Source: Siderastrea siderea (taxonomy: Eukaryota; Cnidaria; Anthozoa; Scleractinia; Rhizangiidae). From it: a DNA stretch of 64,000 bases. The stretch is taken from NCBI GenBank assembly GCA_964030785.1, contig OZ034971.1:43292804-43356803 (forward strand). Reading direction: 5' to 3'. Made by a program: the position numbers and the translations under genes. Below the pieces are notes generated by a model. That model did not search any database. It was given only the letters and a program-made list of their open reading frames with translations, and had not been told where the DNA came from. Shown piece by piece: positions 10,947-22,589 of this stretch; position 1 is the stretch's first letter; each line of letters begins with the position of its first letter.

Positions 10947-11102
10947 TTATTCCTGTAAACTCCATTTAGAGCATAGGGCCATCATTACATCCCTCAAACA
11001 AGGTCGGTCTTCGGCCATTTCTGTTGCTTGCGTACATGACATGTGCTCATCCTTTAACTCGGCGACCAGCATTCTCCTCCAGGTTGTGACAGGATGTCTG
11101 TG
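10947..11102 (-). pseudogene. LINE reverse-transcriptase C-terminal tail
   Basis: On minus this frame reads TTWRRMLVAELKDEHMS, then ATEMAEDRPCLRDVMMALC, and a stop at 10947. A GRPxxTWRR motif followed by a helix, an A..DR segment and a VxALC ending is the standard C-terminus of many LINE RT proteins. Only the 5'-truncated tail remains, as expected for a dead non-LTR insertion. Confidence 0.6.
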
Positions 11103-11241
11103 CTGATTTTCCCGTTTTTAGAGAGTTCATACATTCAGTGCTCAAATCCACGTTACTTTCTTGGGACCGAGAAGGTCCTTTGGTGGGTAAACTTCCTTGC
11201 GGGTTTGCCCATGTCATCCTTTTGATTTAACAAGTGATTAA

Positions 11242-13603
11242 CCCTTAGGATACCAACGGGGCACTATTTTTTTACCAAAAATCAATGACTCTACTTCAGA
11301 TGCTTTTCGTTTATTCCCTGTGTATCAGAACATACACAAAGTATAAATTTCTAGAAAGGTTATAAAATATACTTTTGAACTGTCAATAATTGATTCCATT
11401 GTGACGTAATATGTGATGACATCATAGATCCGAATATGGAAATTTTGCTGAAAAATGCCATAATACCTTTGAAAACCTTCTTTTTTAGTGCAAATCCCAG
11501 TACTTTGTTCAAATTGATCTATTTTTTACATAATATGGTCATTTTAAAATAATTTTATCACAAACAATCAAATTAACTTGCTAAAACATGCTCACGAAGC
11601 AGGCATGTTTGTGATGGTTTGCAAAATGATTTTTCCAAACATATGCATATTGACAGTAATCCTTGCTTTTACTCACTGTCTTTCATTGTAATCATTTTTG
11701 TCATTTAACCTGAAGGGTCCAAAAAGTAGATATTGTTCTTTTCATTGTAATAAATTGGTGACGTAACTGCTTTGGCCGCCCCCGAGCTCTTGGTCATCCA
11801 CGCCCCTCATTGAGTCTTCGTGGTCCTTTCTTGCTCTCATCACTAAACAAGTAATCCACCATTGTGTGGTAATGATGAAAACAAGGATGTGGACACATGT
11901 TTACACCACAGTCTGCACATGTATAATTGGTGTCAACTCTTTGTGCACCTTGCATGCCCGCCTTGTTTCGTGTGAAATTGGGTAATGAAAGTGATCTTGG
12001 GTGAGGCGAAAATGAGGAATAGGCTCAACTGGTGGGGAACCTTTTTCTGTAAGGTGAAATGATTTTCCATCCACCAGCTTTTTGATTAGATTTTGTCTTA
12101 ACTGTAGCATTTTTGGAGCATTTCCTCTAACAGAAGGCTGTGAAACAGCAGTCTTCTGCCAATTTGTTGTTGAGTTTGGTTGACCTTTCTACTTCAACAG
12201 TGCCAGATGGATCTACTGGAATGGTTGCGAACATGTAGACCATTTTGCTGTCTTTCCATCCGACACATGAAATCAAACCTTTCTGGCGAAAAAGGCTTTG
12301 CCCTCTTTTCAACCCCTTTACTTTTGCATTAGCAGTGCTTGTCATGTCCTTAGGAAGCCCCTTCCTGTTGGATCGCACTGTTCCACAAGCAAGGGTACCT
12401 TGATCCTCAAGATCCTGAAACAGGGGCACAGAAGTATAGTAGTTGTCCATGAATACAATATATCCCTTATCAAGGTATGAATCCATAAGCTTCATGACTA
12501 CGTTTCTCCCAAGGTTGGTTTACTGCACCCCATTTTCTTTATCAGTATAGATTTTATTAACAAGGCCATACCCAGTGCTAGACTCAGCAAGGGTAAAACA
12601 CTTGATACCAAAACGACCTAGTTTTATATGAATAAAATGGCGGAAACAAAATTTCCCTTTGAATTTGATAAGCGTCTCATCAACTGCCAAGTTCCTTTCA
12701 GGTTTTTAAACATTTGTGAATGTTGGCAGTAGTAGGTCTAAAAATTTTCTCAACTTGAACAGTTTGTCATAATTTGGGGAATTTTTGTTCTTGACTTCTT
12801 CCCTGTTATCTGCAAAATGGAGATACCGAATGATCTGTAAATACCTGGTTCCAGACACGAGAAGAATGGAGTTTAAAGGGTCGAATCTCTACTCCAGTAG
12901 AGATGCAGTGATGGCTTTTTTATAATTCCCATGTTAAGTGTAAGAGCAACTCAGGCCTTCATCTCATCTACTGTCACAGGATACCGCACTAACCTCTCAT
13001 TCGGTCCTCTTTTCTGCTCTGCATTCAAGTTAGTTTGTTCTACAATAAGATTCCAAACAGCGTCAGTGAAGTAGAACTGGAGTAAATCCAATGCTTTCGT
13101 GTTCTCTCGAAGATGAACAGTGGGCCCAGTAGGTTCGTTGAAAGAAATGTCTGTTCGAACATTCACATTCCTCGACCTCTCAGTTTCAGCGGCATGACGC
13201 CCACACATTGTCCCATTTTTGTCATCTTCTTCTCTCACCTCTTGGAAGTCAGAGTCAAGATCATTGTCAGACTCTTGATGCTCCATAACATTTGCGAGGG
13301 GCAAGTCATCTTCGTCGATAAACTCTTTCTACGGTATTTAGACAAGAACTTCCACTTCTTCTAGTAGAGGGAGCCTCCATGTTTAAATACCCTCTTAACT
13401 GATTTGTGCTCTGAAAAAATATGGCATTTTTGAAGTCAAAACAAGCGAAAAAAGCCAATATTTTTAATTCTACCGGGAAATTTTAATTTTTGCCACCATT
13501 TTGGAAAATATTAAGGCCCAGGCTTTCTCTACCACAGAGTTATGAGCGAAAATAGAGGACTGATATTTTTCCATGCATATATGTGTTGCTGGCAGCCTAA
13601 GGG
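11242..13603 (-). mobile_element. piggyBac element, decayed
   Basis: The element is bounded by TTAA on both sides (11238-11241 and 13604-13607). Terminal inverted repeats begin CCCTTAGG at 11242 and end CCTAAGGG at 13603, followed inward by TACCA and TGCCA. This is the classic piggyBac arrangement. The 2,362-base interior carries broken transposase frames on the minus strand. Confidence 0.92.
11780..13380 (-). pseudogene. piggyBac transposase pseudogene
   Basis: The broken frames run from an ATG near 13380. The acidic N-terminus is at 12951-13304 (ESDNDLDSDF, then VHLRENTKALDLLQFYF). The catalytic region at 12127-12495 includes KGYIVFMDNYYTS, with the piggyBac aspartate in FMDNYY, then VERSTK. 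The C-terminal zinc segment lies at about 11830-12110 (CKVHKEL, then CADCGVNMCPHPCFHHYH). Several stops and frameshifts are present. The segment with the third catalytic aspartate is missing between 12127 and 12110, so the enzyme is dead. Confidence 0.85.
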
Positions 13604-13607
13604 TTAA

Positions 13608-14169
13608 ATGATTTGATTTGGCCTTTTGAGGTAGTAAACTACTGAAAAATACTTGCATTATTTACATTTACCTTTTCCATCCATCGCAGTAATTTCTCGT
13701 GCTTACATATCAGAGCAAACATGATTCCCATCAAACGATATCCTGTTAGGAACAGTGTGCAAATGCCAAACACCATCCTGATGGACAAATTCAAAAGTTT
13801 TAAATTGTTCTAATAGAAACAGACACAGTTGTGACAAAAACTGCTTGCTTAGAAAACATACATGTGTAATATTAAATGGAAACTTGATAATAGAATATTC
13901 TTGATACACTTTTCGTAAATGAAATAACATGAGAAAATAATGAGTACTTTCACTGTCAGGACCTTTCTATGGGTAGAAGGTCACAGGGCAGCACGTGACA
14001 GGAGGTAGGCAATGGTGCAGAGTGTGACAGGTGACAGTGGTGATAGTCAATATGCCTTTAGCATAATAGCCTTTATGTATATATGTGTGTATTATATTGT
14101 AACTGCTTGTGGTCTGCTAAGTCCCTAATATTTGAGAAAAATCAACTGTCACCTTACATGTAGCACCCA
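13608..14169. other. No gene seen
   Basis: AT-rich sequence between the piggyBac element and the tandem fragment array. I see no supported feature. Confidence 0.5.
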
Positions 14170-15307
14170 TTACCCACCAATCTTCACATGCTACCCATTG
14201 AAAAGTCAAGTCCTGCAACGTTTTTTAGTGGTTCCATGGCCAAGCAATTAAACGGCAAATGTCTCCTTTGTGCTCACATAGCCTCTGGTGCATACATTTG
14301 GATGAGACGCCTTGAAACTCGTTTGCAGTGTAGGAGTGATGTTGAAGTGGCTGCACAGTCTAGTCCTCGTACTAGTTTCCATAACTCCATAAAAAGCAAA
14401 ACATACCTTTTTAACTAACTTCAAGCTGGTGGAAATGATGCTTTGTTTGGTGCAGGGAAATAGTCGGCTGTAAACTGCAATCCCTGCAACAGCTCTCGCC
14501 AACCTTACTGCAGTCGTTCTCTACACATTCCTACCGTAAAAAGCCCTCGAACTGAAGGAAGGACTTCAGTAGGGTGATTCATAAGGCTTCCCAATTTTTT
14601 GATAGCCTCTCTTTTCGCATTTGGTATGCAGTGGACACATTATCCTCTCCAGATTCTGTGTTGTCCCCTGCACCAATCTCCACTCGCTACCCATGGAAAA
14701 GTCAAGTCCTGCCACGTTTTAAGTGGTTCCTAGGCCAAGCAATTAAACGGCAAATGTCTCCTTTGTGCTCACACAGCCTCTGGGGCATACATTTGGGGTG
14801 ACGTTGGAGTGGCTGCACAGTCTAGTCCTTGTTTCTTTGGTTAAAAAAAAAATTCCTCGTACTAGATTCCAAAACTCCATAAAAAGCAAAACATAACTTT
14901 TTAACTTCTGGCAGGTGGAAATGATGCTTTGTTCGGTGCAGGGAAATAGTCGGCTGTAAAACTGCAATCCCTGCAACAGCTCTCGACAACCTTACTGCAG
15001 TCGCTCTCTACACATTCCTGCAGTACGAAGCCCTCTAACTGAAGGAAGGACTTCAGTGAGGTCATTCGTAAGGCTTCCCAATTTTTTGATAGCCTCTCTT
15101 TTGACATTTGGTATGTAGTGGACTCATCACCCTCTCCAGATTCTGCGTCGTCCCCTGCACAAAAGTATTCACCTTCCTTTTCTTCCCCAATTTCTTCTTG
15201 CACGGGTTGTATGCTTGGTTGTGCGTGTCCTGGTGGCAGAGCAGACGGAAGGTTGACAGTGGACCACTGACTCTTTGTTCCTTGTACTAGTTTCAAAAAC
15301 TCCATAA
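14170..15307 (-). repeat. Tandem array of cysteine-rich exon fragments (left part)
   Basis: A unit of about 495 bases is repeated. Copy 1 starts near 14175 and copy 2 near 14670, and a third begins near 15147 and is cut at 15307 by the BEL/Pao element. On minus the units encode YQMSKERLSKNWEALR, FLQLEGFVLQECVESDCSK and CCRDCSFTADYF. The CxxxC...CCxxC pattern resembles the N-terminal cysteine cluster of KDZ-type transposases, but this is a tentative reading. Frames are broken differently in each copy. Confidence 0.6.
14901..15305 (-). pseudogene. Cysteine-cluster fragment, best-preserved frame of the array
   Basis: This 134-residue open frame has an acidic linker (EEIGEEKEGEYFCAGDDAES), then YQMSKERLSKNWEALRMTSL, then CVESDCSKVVESCCRDC. 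It looks like one exon of a larger protein, with no usable start. The copy at 21205-21603 carries the same order of motifs (PSALPPEHVQP, then RRDRLSKHWKALR). The function is unknown; a KDZ-type zinc cluster is the best guess. Confidence 0.4.
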
Positions 15308-15499
15308 TGTGGAAAACACGAGAAAGCTGTCCACACTTTCACAGTATTCACAGAATTTATTCTCCCGAGTAAAAACACAGCTCACATACAGAAACCCAAC
15401 ACCCCTAAAAAACCCCAAGAAAGCTATTGTTGTCTGGTTGATATTAAATTACTACAATAATCAATCAACGATCGCTATCGCTATGTGCAGTTTACGACA
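15308..15499 (-). repeat. 3' LTR of BEL/Pao copy 2
   Basis: 192 bases starting TGTGGAAAAC and ending CGACA; the partner is 20859-21050. Confidence 0.88.
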
Positions 15500-15721
15500 C
15501 ACTGCCCCATGTGGTTTCTACAAGAAAGCATATGTAAACGGAAACTTTGTCACTAGAATAACGAATTTACGAAGTAACTGTAACCGAGGCTTAATCGTTC
15601 ATTAAATGTTCTGCACCAACGCACTATGTACTTTGAAATTTCTGCTTAATGAATATACGAGTTCAAGCTTATCAATCGATCAACTGTCCATTGAGATCAC
15701 CATGTTCAGTTTCTACAGACT

Positions 15722-16445
15722 CTACATCTCCTCCTTCTGTAAAGCATCTTGAATCCTCAAACCTGCAGCAACAGCGGCGTCGCATCTAGAACGGGAAGGC
15801 TGTGGCTTGGGGTTTGGATCTGTGGTATTCTGTACCTGTACCGGGTTCTCACACGCTAGCTCTAATGGGAAAAGGTGCTGCAACGGTTGTTCAAGGAAAG
15901 ACTTCCCTGCACAAAGTTTTGCTGCACGCACGACTCCGTCACGACCCTCAAACAGATCTACTATCACGCCTAGCAACCACTTTCCACGATTGCTTTCATC
16001 TCCACGCACAATAACCACATCACCTACTTTCAGAGCACACAGCTTGCCGCCAATTTTACAGTTTTGGCGTTCTCTGAGGGCGGATAAATACTCTCGGGAC
16101 CAGCGTTTCCAGAGTGCATCTTTACAGGACTTCAGATATTTTGCTCGTCTGCGAAGATCTGCATTCTCTTCTCTCCATGGTTCTTGTTCGGGCAGGCGAA
16201 TGGATATCTGAAACAGGAAGGAGGCAGGAGTGAGGAGGGGTAGCTGGACATCCTCCTCAACATAAGACAGTGGGGGACGGTTCAGCTGAGTTTCGACTTC
16301 AAGAACAACTTCACAGAGCCTTGTCCAGGACAGTAGCCCGCCTCCAATGGTCTTATAGAATGCTCGCTTGAAAAGACCAATCAGCCGCTCGAATTGGCCA
16401 CCCCACCATGGTGCTCTACTTAAATTGAAACTCCAGGCGATTCCT
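15722..16445 (-). pseudogene. BEL/Pao copy 2 integrase C-terminal half
   Basis: On minus, after a stop near 16457, the frame continues with APWWGGQFERLIGLFK, which holds the catalytic glutamate region. It then reads LNRPPLSYVEED, LTPASFL and LWKRWSREYLSALRE, and ends with GDVVIVRGDESNRGKW at 15960-16018. This is the usual end of a Pao-type integrase. Only the last 98 residues have an ATG-started frame; the rest is open but lacks a start. Confidence 0.8.
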
Positions 16446-16456
16446 TCGTCAGATAG

Positions 16457-16642
16457 TTAAGACTGGACTTTCTCGTCGCTCCGAATTTGCTTTAACCACC
16501 TTGCTGCTCCTACAAAGGTCTTTCCATTGTCAGAAAACACTTTTGCTGGTCTTCCTTGGTGAGCAACCATGCGCTTGAAACTTCCAAGAAAGGTTGTGGT
16601 CTCTTGATTTGGTAGTACTTCAAGGTGCATGGCTCTTGACAA
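16457..16642 (-). pseudogene. BEL/Pao copy 2 integrase core fragment
   Basis: This 61-residue frame contains SRAMHLEVLPNQETTTFL and then FSDNGKTFVGAARWL, the second-aspartate segment of the rve core. A stop at 16457 cuts it from the glutamate segment. Confidence 0.82.
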
Positions 16643-16725
16643 GCTGCAAGCGTACAGTACCAGGTAAGCCTTCCCCTCAACTCGTGGCGACTGGCGGTAT
16701 TTGATTGGTCCAGCGAAGTCTACAC

Positions 16726-17469
16726 CTATGATTTCGAAGGCGCCTGATCCCTCTGTTCTTTCCGTAGGAGGCAGGCCTGTGGAGAAGTAGCTTGCGCTAC
16801 TGCTTGAAATCGTTTACATCCCCAGCAGCTCTTGACAACCTTTTTTGCTAACTTGTGTAGTCTTGGGATCCAATATTTCTCTCTAACTTCTGCCGTAGTT
16901 AGACCGAGTCCCCCATGAAGGGTGCGCAGATGTGTGTGACGCACCAATTTCTCAGTGAAAACAGAATCATCAGGTAAGTAGATGGGGTAACGTCCTTGAA
17001 TACGTCCACGGCATTCTAGGATTTCCTCCCCATTTGACTGAAGATTGAGTTGTAGCTTGTCACTGGCCACCTTGGAAGTGTTCTGAGCGCGTGTCTGAAC
17101 TCTATGGATCCACCAGGTGATTCTAGCTTCAATTTCTGCTGCCATTATTGGCTCAGCAATGCTCGGAGTACTGTGACGGGAATTTCGCACGAATCTCTCA
17201 ACCCAGGCGCATACTCGTAAGACTTTCCGCAGGTCATGTTTTTCAAGCAACTGATCAAATTCATCTTGCTTCTGGACAACGGTGACCGCAGCTGACACCT
17301 CTCGTACGATCTTTGACTCGGCTTCAGTTACTTCATTGGCTGTAGTCACTGGATTTGGCGGCCAAGCGTGCCGATCTTGCAACCAATCAGGTCCATTCTG
17401 CCACAAGTCTGCATCTGTAACGGAACCTCCGCGACTCCCTAGATCAGCAGGATTCTGATCAGTTGGCAC
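16726..17469 (-). pseudogene. BEL/Pao copy 2 RNase H end and integrase zinc finger
   Basis: The frame starts in the end of RNase H (PTDQNPADLGSRGG, a BEL signature). A linker follows, then the H2C2 finger (HTHLRTLHGGLGLTTAEVRE ... CWGCKRFQA) near residues 180-225. The RNase H 5' part at 17470-17850 is readable only in fragments (SVHCWLDSSVALHWI) between stops. Confidence 0.82.
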
Positions 17470-17852
17470 GTGTCTTCACTCGTTGATCTCGTAATCCTTG
17501 ATTTTCTTCACATGATTGGCCATGAATTGTCGGTACCCGCCATTACCGCGAATCCAATGGAGCGCAACAGAGCTGTCAAGCCAGCAATGGACTGATGTCA
17601 TAGGGAACTCATCTAGTGCACATGGCAAATGTTATCTACTGAGTTAACTGCCATGTGTCCTGCAACCAACTCGAGTCTTGGTATGGTCAATCAGTGTTTA
17701 GCCAGACGCGCTTTTCCAGCCACCAGACCTTGTGTTGTTCCAGAGTCTTGTCTAACCACTGAGTACACTGCCGCAGCGACACCACGTCTGCTCGCGTCTC
17801 CAAATGCATGGAGCTCAACTGCATTGATTGGTTCCTGGTAGGGCGAAAACAT

Positions 17853-18155
17853 TCATGTTATCACTATGTTCTCGGGCAAGTCGCTCTCCCAGCGCTTCCA
17901 TCTCACAGCAAGAGCGTCTGGTAGGGGAGCGTCCCAGGCTTGTTTTAGCTCACAAACCTCTCGATAGATGAACTTTCCTTGTAGCGTTGTGGGGGAAACT
18001 AGACCAAGGGGATCATAAATGCGAGCTAACTTCCCCAGAATTCCTCTCTTGGTCGACTCTGCTCTCCTCTTGAGGGAATGGAATAGCCAGGATGTCCGCG
18101 ACCTTATCCCATTTGAGGCCAAGGAGTTTACTTCCTTCTCTGGAAACATTTGCAC
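17853..18155 (-). pseudogene. BEL/Pao copy 2 RT connection segment
   Basis: This 100-residue frame contains LARIYDPLGLVSPTTL, the conserved post-RT motif of BEL/Pao elements, then KFIYREVCELKQAWD. It overlaps the RT frame (18013-19155) in another phase, so a frameshift lies near 18060. Confidence 0.83.
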
Positions 18156-19155
18156 TTAACTGCTGCTTGGCATAGGTATCTTCGCTGTCATTGATACAAT
18201 CGCGAGGGTTTTTTTCTAGCTCTGGTGCGTTAGAATGCCATTTGTGCAGCTCGAAACCGGCGTCAGAGAAGATTGTCATGGCATCACACTTGAGCTCTTT
18301 AGCTTTGGTGACAGTGGGACCACCAGAAATGAGAAGCTCAGCAACACTCTGTGGTAGTTTCCTGCTCCAGCTCTCCAGGTGTTGTTCAATCACTCCTCCT
18401 AAAAGAAACGGCGAGGGTGCGAGCCCGAACAGTGCCTTTGTAAACCTGAAGACTTGTACTTGTGTAGAATGCAGGTCACGCAACCAATGGAACCTCAGTG
18501 CATCATGCTCCCCTTCTCTGATGCGAACCTGTAAAAATGCCTGGCGCATGTCTCCAGCGAAGGCCACTGAATGGAATCTTCCACGTACTAAGACATTGTA
18601 GATTTTGTTTTGGAGGGCCGGACCAGGCTCTAGACAGTCATTCAGAGAAGGCGCTTCGTTTGCTCCCCTTGCAGAACAATCATAGACCACCCGCATTTTA
18701 GTAGTTTCAGCAGTTTCTCTGATAGCCGCTCGGTGAGGCATGTAAAACTCCTTTCCTGTAGCCTGCAGAGGAGCCGGCTCAAACACGCCTTCTGTCAGCT
18801 GATCCCGGATGATTGCGTCGTATTCTCCCAGCTTTCCCATGCGGCGTAATTTGGATAGTTGAGTGTGTAGGCGTCGTAGACTATCCTCCTTGTTAGTTGG
18901 GAGAGGTGGATGATCTCCTTTCCACGGTAGTCCCATTTCGTACCAACCCTTTTCAGGATCTCGGGTCAGCTGTTCGCGAAACTCTTTGTACACTTCTAAC
19001 TGATCACCTCCTGGTGAATCGGCTAACCCAAGTACATCTAAGGCGCACAGCTTCTCATAATCACTCACAGCATCCACGGCTAGAAAACCAGCGCTGACAT
19101 CAGCTTCTATTCCTGGTGCCATAAGTGCCCGGCCAAAACGAGTAAATTCAGCCAC
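18013..19155 (-). pseudogene. BEL/Pao copy 2 reverse transcriptase lacking the YVDD box
   Basis: This 380-residue frame covers the RT N-terminus and palm. It reads FYMPHRAAIRE, MRVVYDCSARG (the first catalytic-aspartate region follows in FAGDMRQAFLQV), then FRFTKALFGLAPSPFLL. The segment after PQSVAEL runs straight into LISGGPTVTKAKELK. The family's YVDD catalytic pair, expected just before LISGG, is absent, while both flanks are intact. The loss looks like a short in-frame deletion near 18340. Without these aspartates the enzyme cannot polymerise. Confidence 0.85.
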
Positions 19156-19281
19156 GGGCTCTCCACGGCATCCAACGCCGCGGTTGTGTGCGTGTATGGA
19201 TCTACGCGTATTCGTTTGCTCCTAGGATGATGTGAACCAGTAGACGTCTGTCCGATGACTGATCTTCCAACTCAACTCCAG

Positions 19282-20493
19282 TCAGATGAGAGGGTTAGCA
19301 ATTTGCTCAGCGTACCGAGGGTTGTCAAGCATCAGTAACTCCCTTTTGTCAATTTGCGTGACACACGTGTTCAACGCGAAGTCTCCTTTTACCACCCGCA
19401 GACTCAAGTCGTACTCTTGCAGCTTTGTTGTTGTCACACCCAATAACATTGCCACGCGACGCGTTCCACTCCTAACCACACGCGCTCCAATGAGATCAAT
19501 CAAAGTGGACGAGACATACGATTGACTCGCTCCACTGTCGAGGAGAGCGCGGAATTTCCAGCCATTGACGTCAACCATGACAACCGGATGAATAACAGAC
19601 GATCCAGTGATGTTAGTTGTCAAACTAGGCTCAGACGCTTGTTGACAAAGCGACGTGTGGTGTCTTCTACGACACGTATGGCACGACAGCTTGCTCAGGC
19701 ATTTGTTGCCGCTATGTTGGCCCGCTGCACAATTAAAACAAAGCCTTTTGCTTACTAAAAAAGCCTTGCGTTCCTCGGGCGTAGAAGTATCGCCGCAGTC
19801 TGACGAAACATGCTCAGTGCTATCACAATAGATGCATGAATTGTTGACATGCCGATCCTCCGAGAAAAAAACACGATCGCTTAAGGCAGGACGTTTAGAG
19901 CTGGTTGTATTCGTGTCTGTCCATTTGCGTAATGCTTCTAGCAACTCCTTAAACGACCACGAATGCCAATCACTGGGCGCGTGTGAAACGAGCTCACTTC
20001 GCAGGAATTCCAATTTCTTCACTTGGACATAATATGCCACGTCTTGAACTGATTCAAGCTTTCCCAGTGTTTCAAGACTCTCAATAGTAAAGAGAAGCTT
20101 TTCGTAAAACTGGTGAACTTTGGCCACATTTCTTTCCGTTATCGTTGGCATCTCGAGAAGAGGGTGACCGTACTTTTCTCTAAGATATTTCTTTGCATGC
20201 TCATAGCCTTCTTCGTTAAATGGCAGACCATCAATCGCTTGGCGAACTCTCGGCACCAGTAATTCCTTTAAGTGAGAGAACTTTGTAACTGCTGGAACGC
20301 TTTGAGAGTTGACCATCGCAGAAAATTGACTTTCAAAACGCACCCAATCAATCACAGTCCCGCTAAAAGGTGTAATGGATAGCTTGGGAAGCTTTACAGC
20401 GGACCTATTCTCTTCCAGCTCCTTTTGTTTGAGGGCAGCTTGCAACTTTTGATTAAGAATTTGCTTCTCATGCTCCAGATCTTTTTCACGCAT
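19282..20493 (-). pseudogene. BEL/Pao copy 2 gag and aspartic protease
   Basis: This 403-residue frame begins in a charged coiled coil. The DUF1759-like gag region follows (LPKLSITPFSGTVIDWVRFE, HLKELLVPRVRQAIDGLPF, LREKYGHP). Two zinc-knuckle-like stretches come next (CIYCDSTEHVSSDC; CFNCAAGQHSGNKC), and then the DUF1758-type protease with catalytic ALLDSGASQSYVS near residue 318. The N-terminal part lies upstream at 20602-20823 behind a TGA stop. Confidence 0.87.
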
Positions 20494-20601
20494 CTCTTCC
20501 CGATCATGCTCTCTTTCCTCCTTGACAATTTGATCATAACCCTTTTGTAATTTATTTGCGTAATCATCTGCCAGACGCAGATCGTTCTCTATTTCTTCTG
20601 A

Positions 20602-20823
20602 TCAGATTTCGACTTGCTCTTCTGACTCTCCCTGAGAAAACTTAGACTCCTGGATCGATCCTCTTAACTGATCTATTTCTCCTGCCAGTGAAACTACAGA
20701 AGTACATTGCCGTTCGATGGTTTGCTTGTCACGATTTTCGATGATTTGGTCACACTTCTTAATCCTGAGACGTAGAGCTTTTAGCTTCGCATCCAACTCG
20801 CCCATTTGCTTCTTTAGCGACAT
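20602..20823 (-). pseudogene. BEL/Pao copy 2 gag N-terminus
   Basis: This 73-residue coiled-coil frame starts with an ATG 36 bases after the 5' LTR on minus (MSLKKQMGELDAKLKAL). It ends in a TGA; the same frame continues as an open helix into 20493. Confidence 0.75.
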
Positions 20824-20858
20824 CTTGAGGACCTCGGTCCTGTCGGAGGTGCCAGTAA

Positions 20859-21050
20859 AGTGGAAAACACGAGAAAGCTGTCCACACTTTCACAATATTC
20901 ACAGAATTTATTCTTCCGAGTAAAAACACAGCTCACATACAGAAACCCAACACCCCTAAAAAACCCCAAGAAAGCTATTGTTGTCTGGTTGATATTCAAT
21001 TACTACAATAATCAATCAACGATCGCTATCGTTATGTGCAGTTTCCGACA
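20859..21050 (-). repeat. 5' LTR of BEL/Pao copy 2
   Basis: 192 bases. On the + strand its first base is A where the other LTR has T, so its terminal dinucleotide is damaged. Confidence 0.88.
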
Positions 21051-21450
21051 ATAAAAAGTAAAACATACCTTTTTAACTTCTGGCAGGTGAAAATGATGCT
21101 TTGTTTGGTGCAGGGAAATAGTCGGCTGTAAAACTGCAATCCCTGCAATGGATCTCGACAACCTTACTGCAGTCGCTCTCTACACATTCCTGCAGTACAA
21201 AGCCCTATAACTGGAGGAAGGAGTTCAGTAGGGTCATTCGTAAGGCTTTCCAATGTTTGGATAACCTGTCTCTTCGCATTTGGTATGCAGTGGGCACTAA
21301 ACCCTCTTCAGATTCTGGTTTGTCCCCACAAAGGTATTCACCTTCCTCTTCTTCCCTGATTTCTTCTCGCATGGGTTGTTCGTTGGGTTGTACGTGTTCC
21401 GGTGGCAGAGCAGAGGGAAGAAGGTTGACATTGGACCTCTGACTCTTGTT
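21051..21450 (-). repeat. Tandem fragment array, right part beyond BEL/Pao copy 2
   Basis: This continues the third unit of the array interrupted at 15307. The sequence after 21054 (AAAGTAAAACATACC) matches the uninterrupted units at about 14390 and 14885. The minus strand again encodes the CCRDC-type exon, then an acidic linker to about 21430. Confidence 0.65.
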
Positions 21451-21459
21451 TGACCTGTC

Positions 21460-22020
21460 TACTACTTTAAACGACGAATATCCTTTCCTCCTATTTGGCA
21501 CGAAAAAAATTTTGGTTAATTCCACACATGGAAAATTTTTCTCACTTAAAATTATACATTGTAAGATTGTAAAAAAGGCGGGAAAGTACAAGTGTCCACG
21601 CATTCAATTGGCACCAAAATTCTGGTATTACACAAATCAACATTCGAATACACCTGACTAGACGTGGATGCAATGCTATCAGATGTGGTTGCTGCTGCAG
21701 TATCCTCCTGGCATTTTTCACCAGGTTTGCCAGAAATTTCATCAATATTATGAGTTATCAATCTAATATACAGTCTTCCGTTTCCACATAAATGCTATTT
21801 GACATGACTAAAATCCCATTTATGATTATCTTTGACTTTTGGAGTGGTAATTACGTTCTGTTCCTTCTTCACAAACTCAAAATCATACAGACCAATGTCA
21901 GGATATCGTTTCTTAAAACCTGCCTTATTTCATCTCTGATGGCATCTTCATTCTGGTCACTCTTCAGGTCGATTTCAGCCTTTAATAAGACAGAATCTTC
22001 GGTTATAGCATAATCACCAT
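21460..22020 (-). pseudogene. Degenerate multicopy cnidarian ORF, function unknown
   Basis: On minus the readable segments are ITEDSVLLKAEIDLKSDQN and, after a frameshift, YPDIGLYDFEFVKKEQNVI, TPKVKDNHKWDFSHVK and LCGNGRLYIRL. I recall similar text in repeated uncharacterised coral proteins, but I cannot name a domain. The frame is broken at least twice, so this is a remnant. Confidence 0.35.
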
Positions 22021-22589
22021 AACATCCATCATCTGTTATCTGATATTATCTGGTCTCTCCAAAAGCCATGCAGTCTTGGGAATTGACTGGACATGCTTTG
22101 TCTTTTCTTGCTTGTGTTTTTTGGCCTATTCCACTGGCTGGAATGTTTTGTCGTTTTACAGCCAGTCGAGATGATCGCCCAAGAGATCAAAGTTGCCGAC
22201 TGAATTATGTTTCTCGTCCTGGAGACAGGATTTAGCTCTAACTTCTCGTGGAGACATTCCCTGATTTTCTTCTCTTCGTCCACCACATTTGTCTCCTCAT
22301 GTTTCTATTTCCCAGCATGCCCTGTGATGAGAATTTCTGGGTGCCAATCTCCCTTGACCATATCCACTCGCTCGTCCCCAAATTGTTGAACGTATTTTTT
22401 TTTTGAAGTTGAGACTCTGTTCGAAATTGGTTTTGAGGTGATTGGTGGTTGAAGACAGAAGGAATTTTTGTTGATGCTGACTTACTTTCGTCGTTGGATC
22501 AGGCGTATTTCGAGTGTTGATTATTGTATAATTAGCCTTTGAAGTGGGACGTATTTTATTGCTGATCTAGAAAGAAAATGTTGAACTGC

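Larger units (their letters stand above)
15308..21050 (-). mobile_element. BEL/Pao LTR retrotransposon copy 2 (YVDD box excised)
   Basis: The two 192-base LTRs (15308-15499 and 20859-21050) are direct repeats on +, ending CGACA, with about six differences by eye. The flanking duplication is ATAA (15304-15307 and 21051-21054). Removing the element rejoins a repeat unit exactly as it appears uninterrupted at 14380 and 14875, which confirms the borders. Genes read on minus: gag, zinc knuckles, protease, RT, RNase H, integrase, with several frame breaks. It belongs to a different BEL lineage from copies 1 and 3 (protease DSGAS rather than DDQS or DNGS). Confidence 0.92.
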
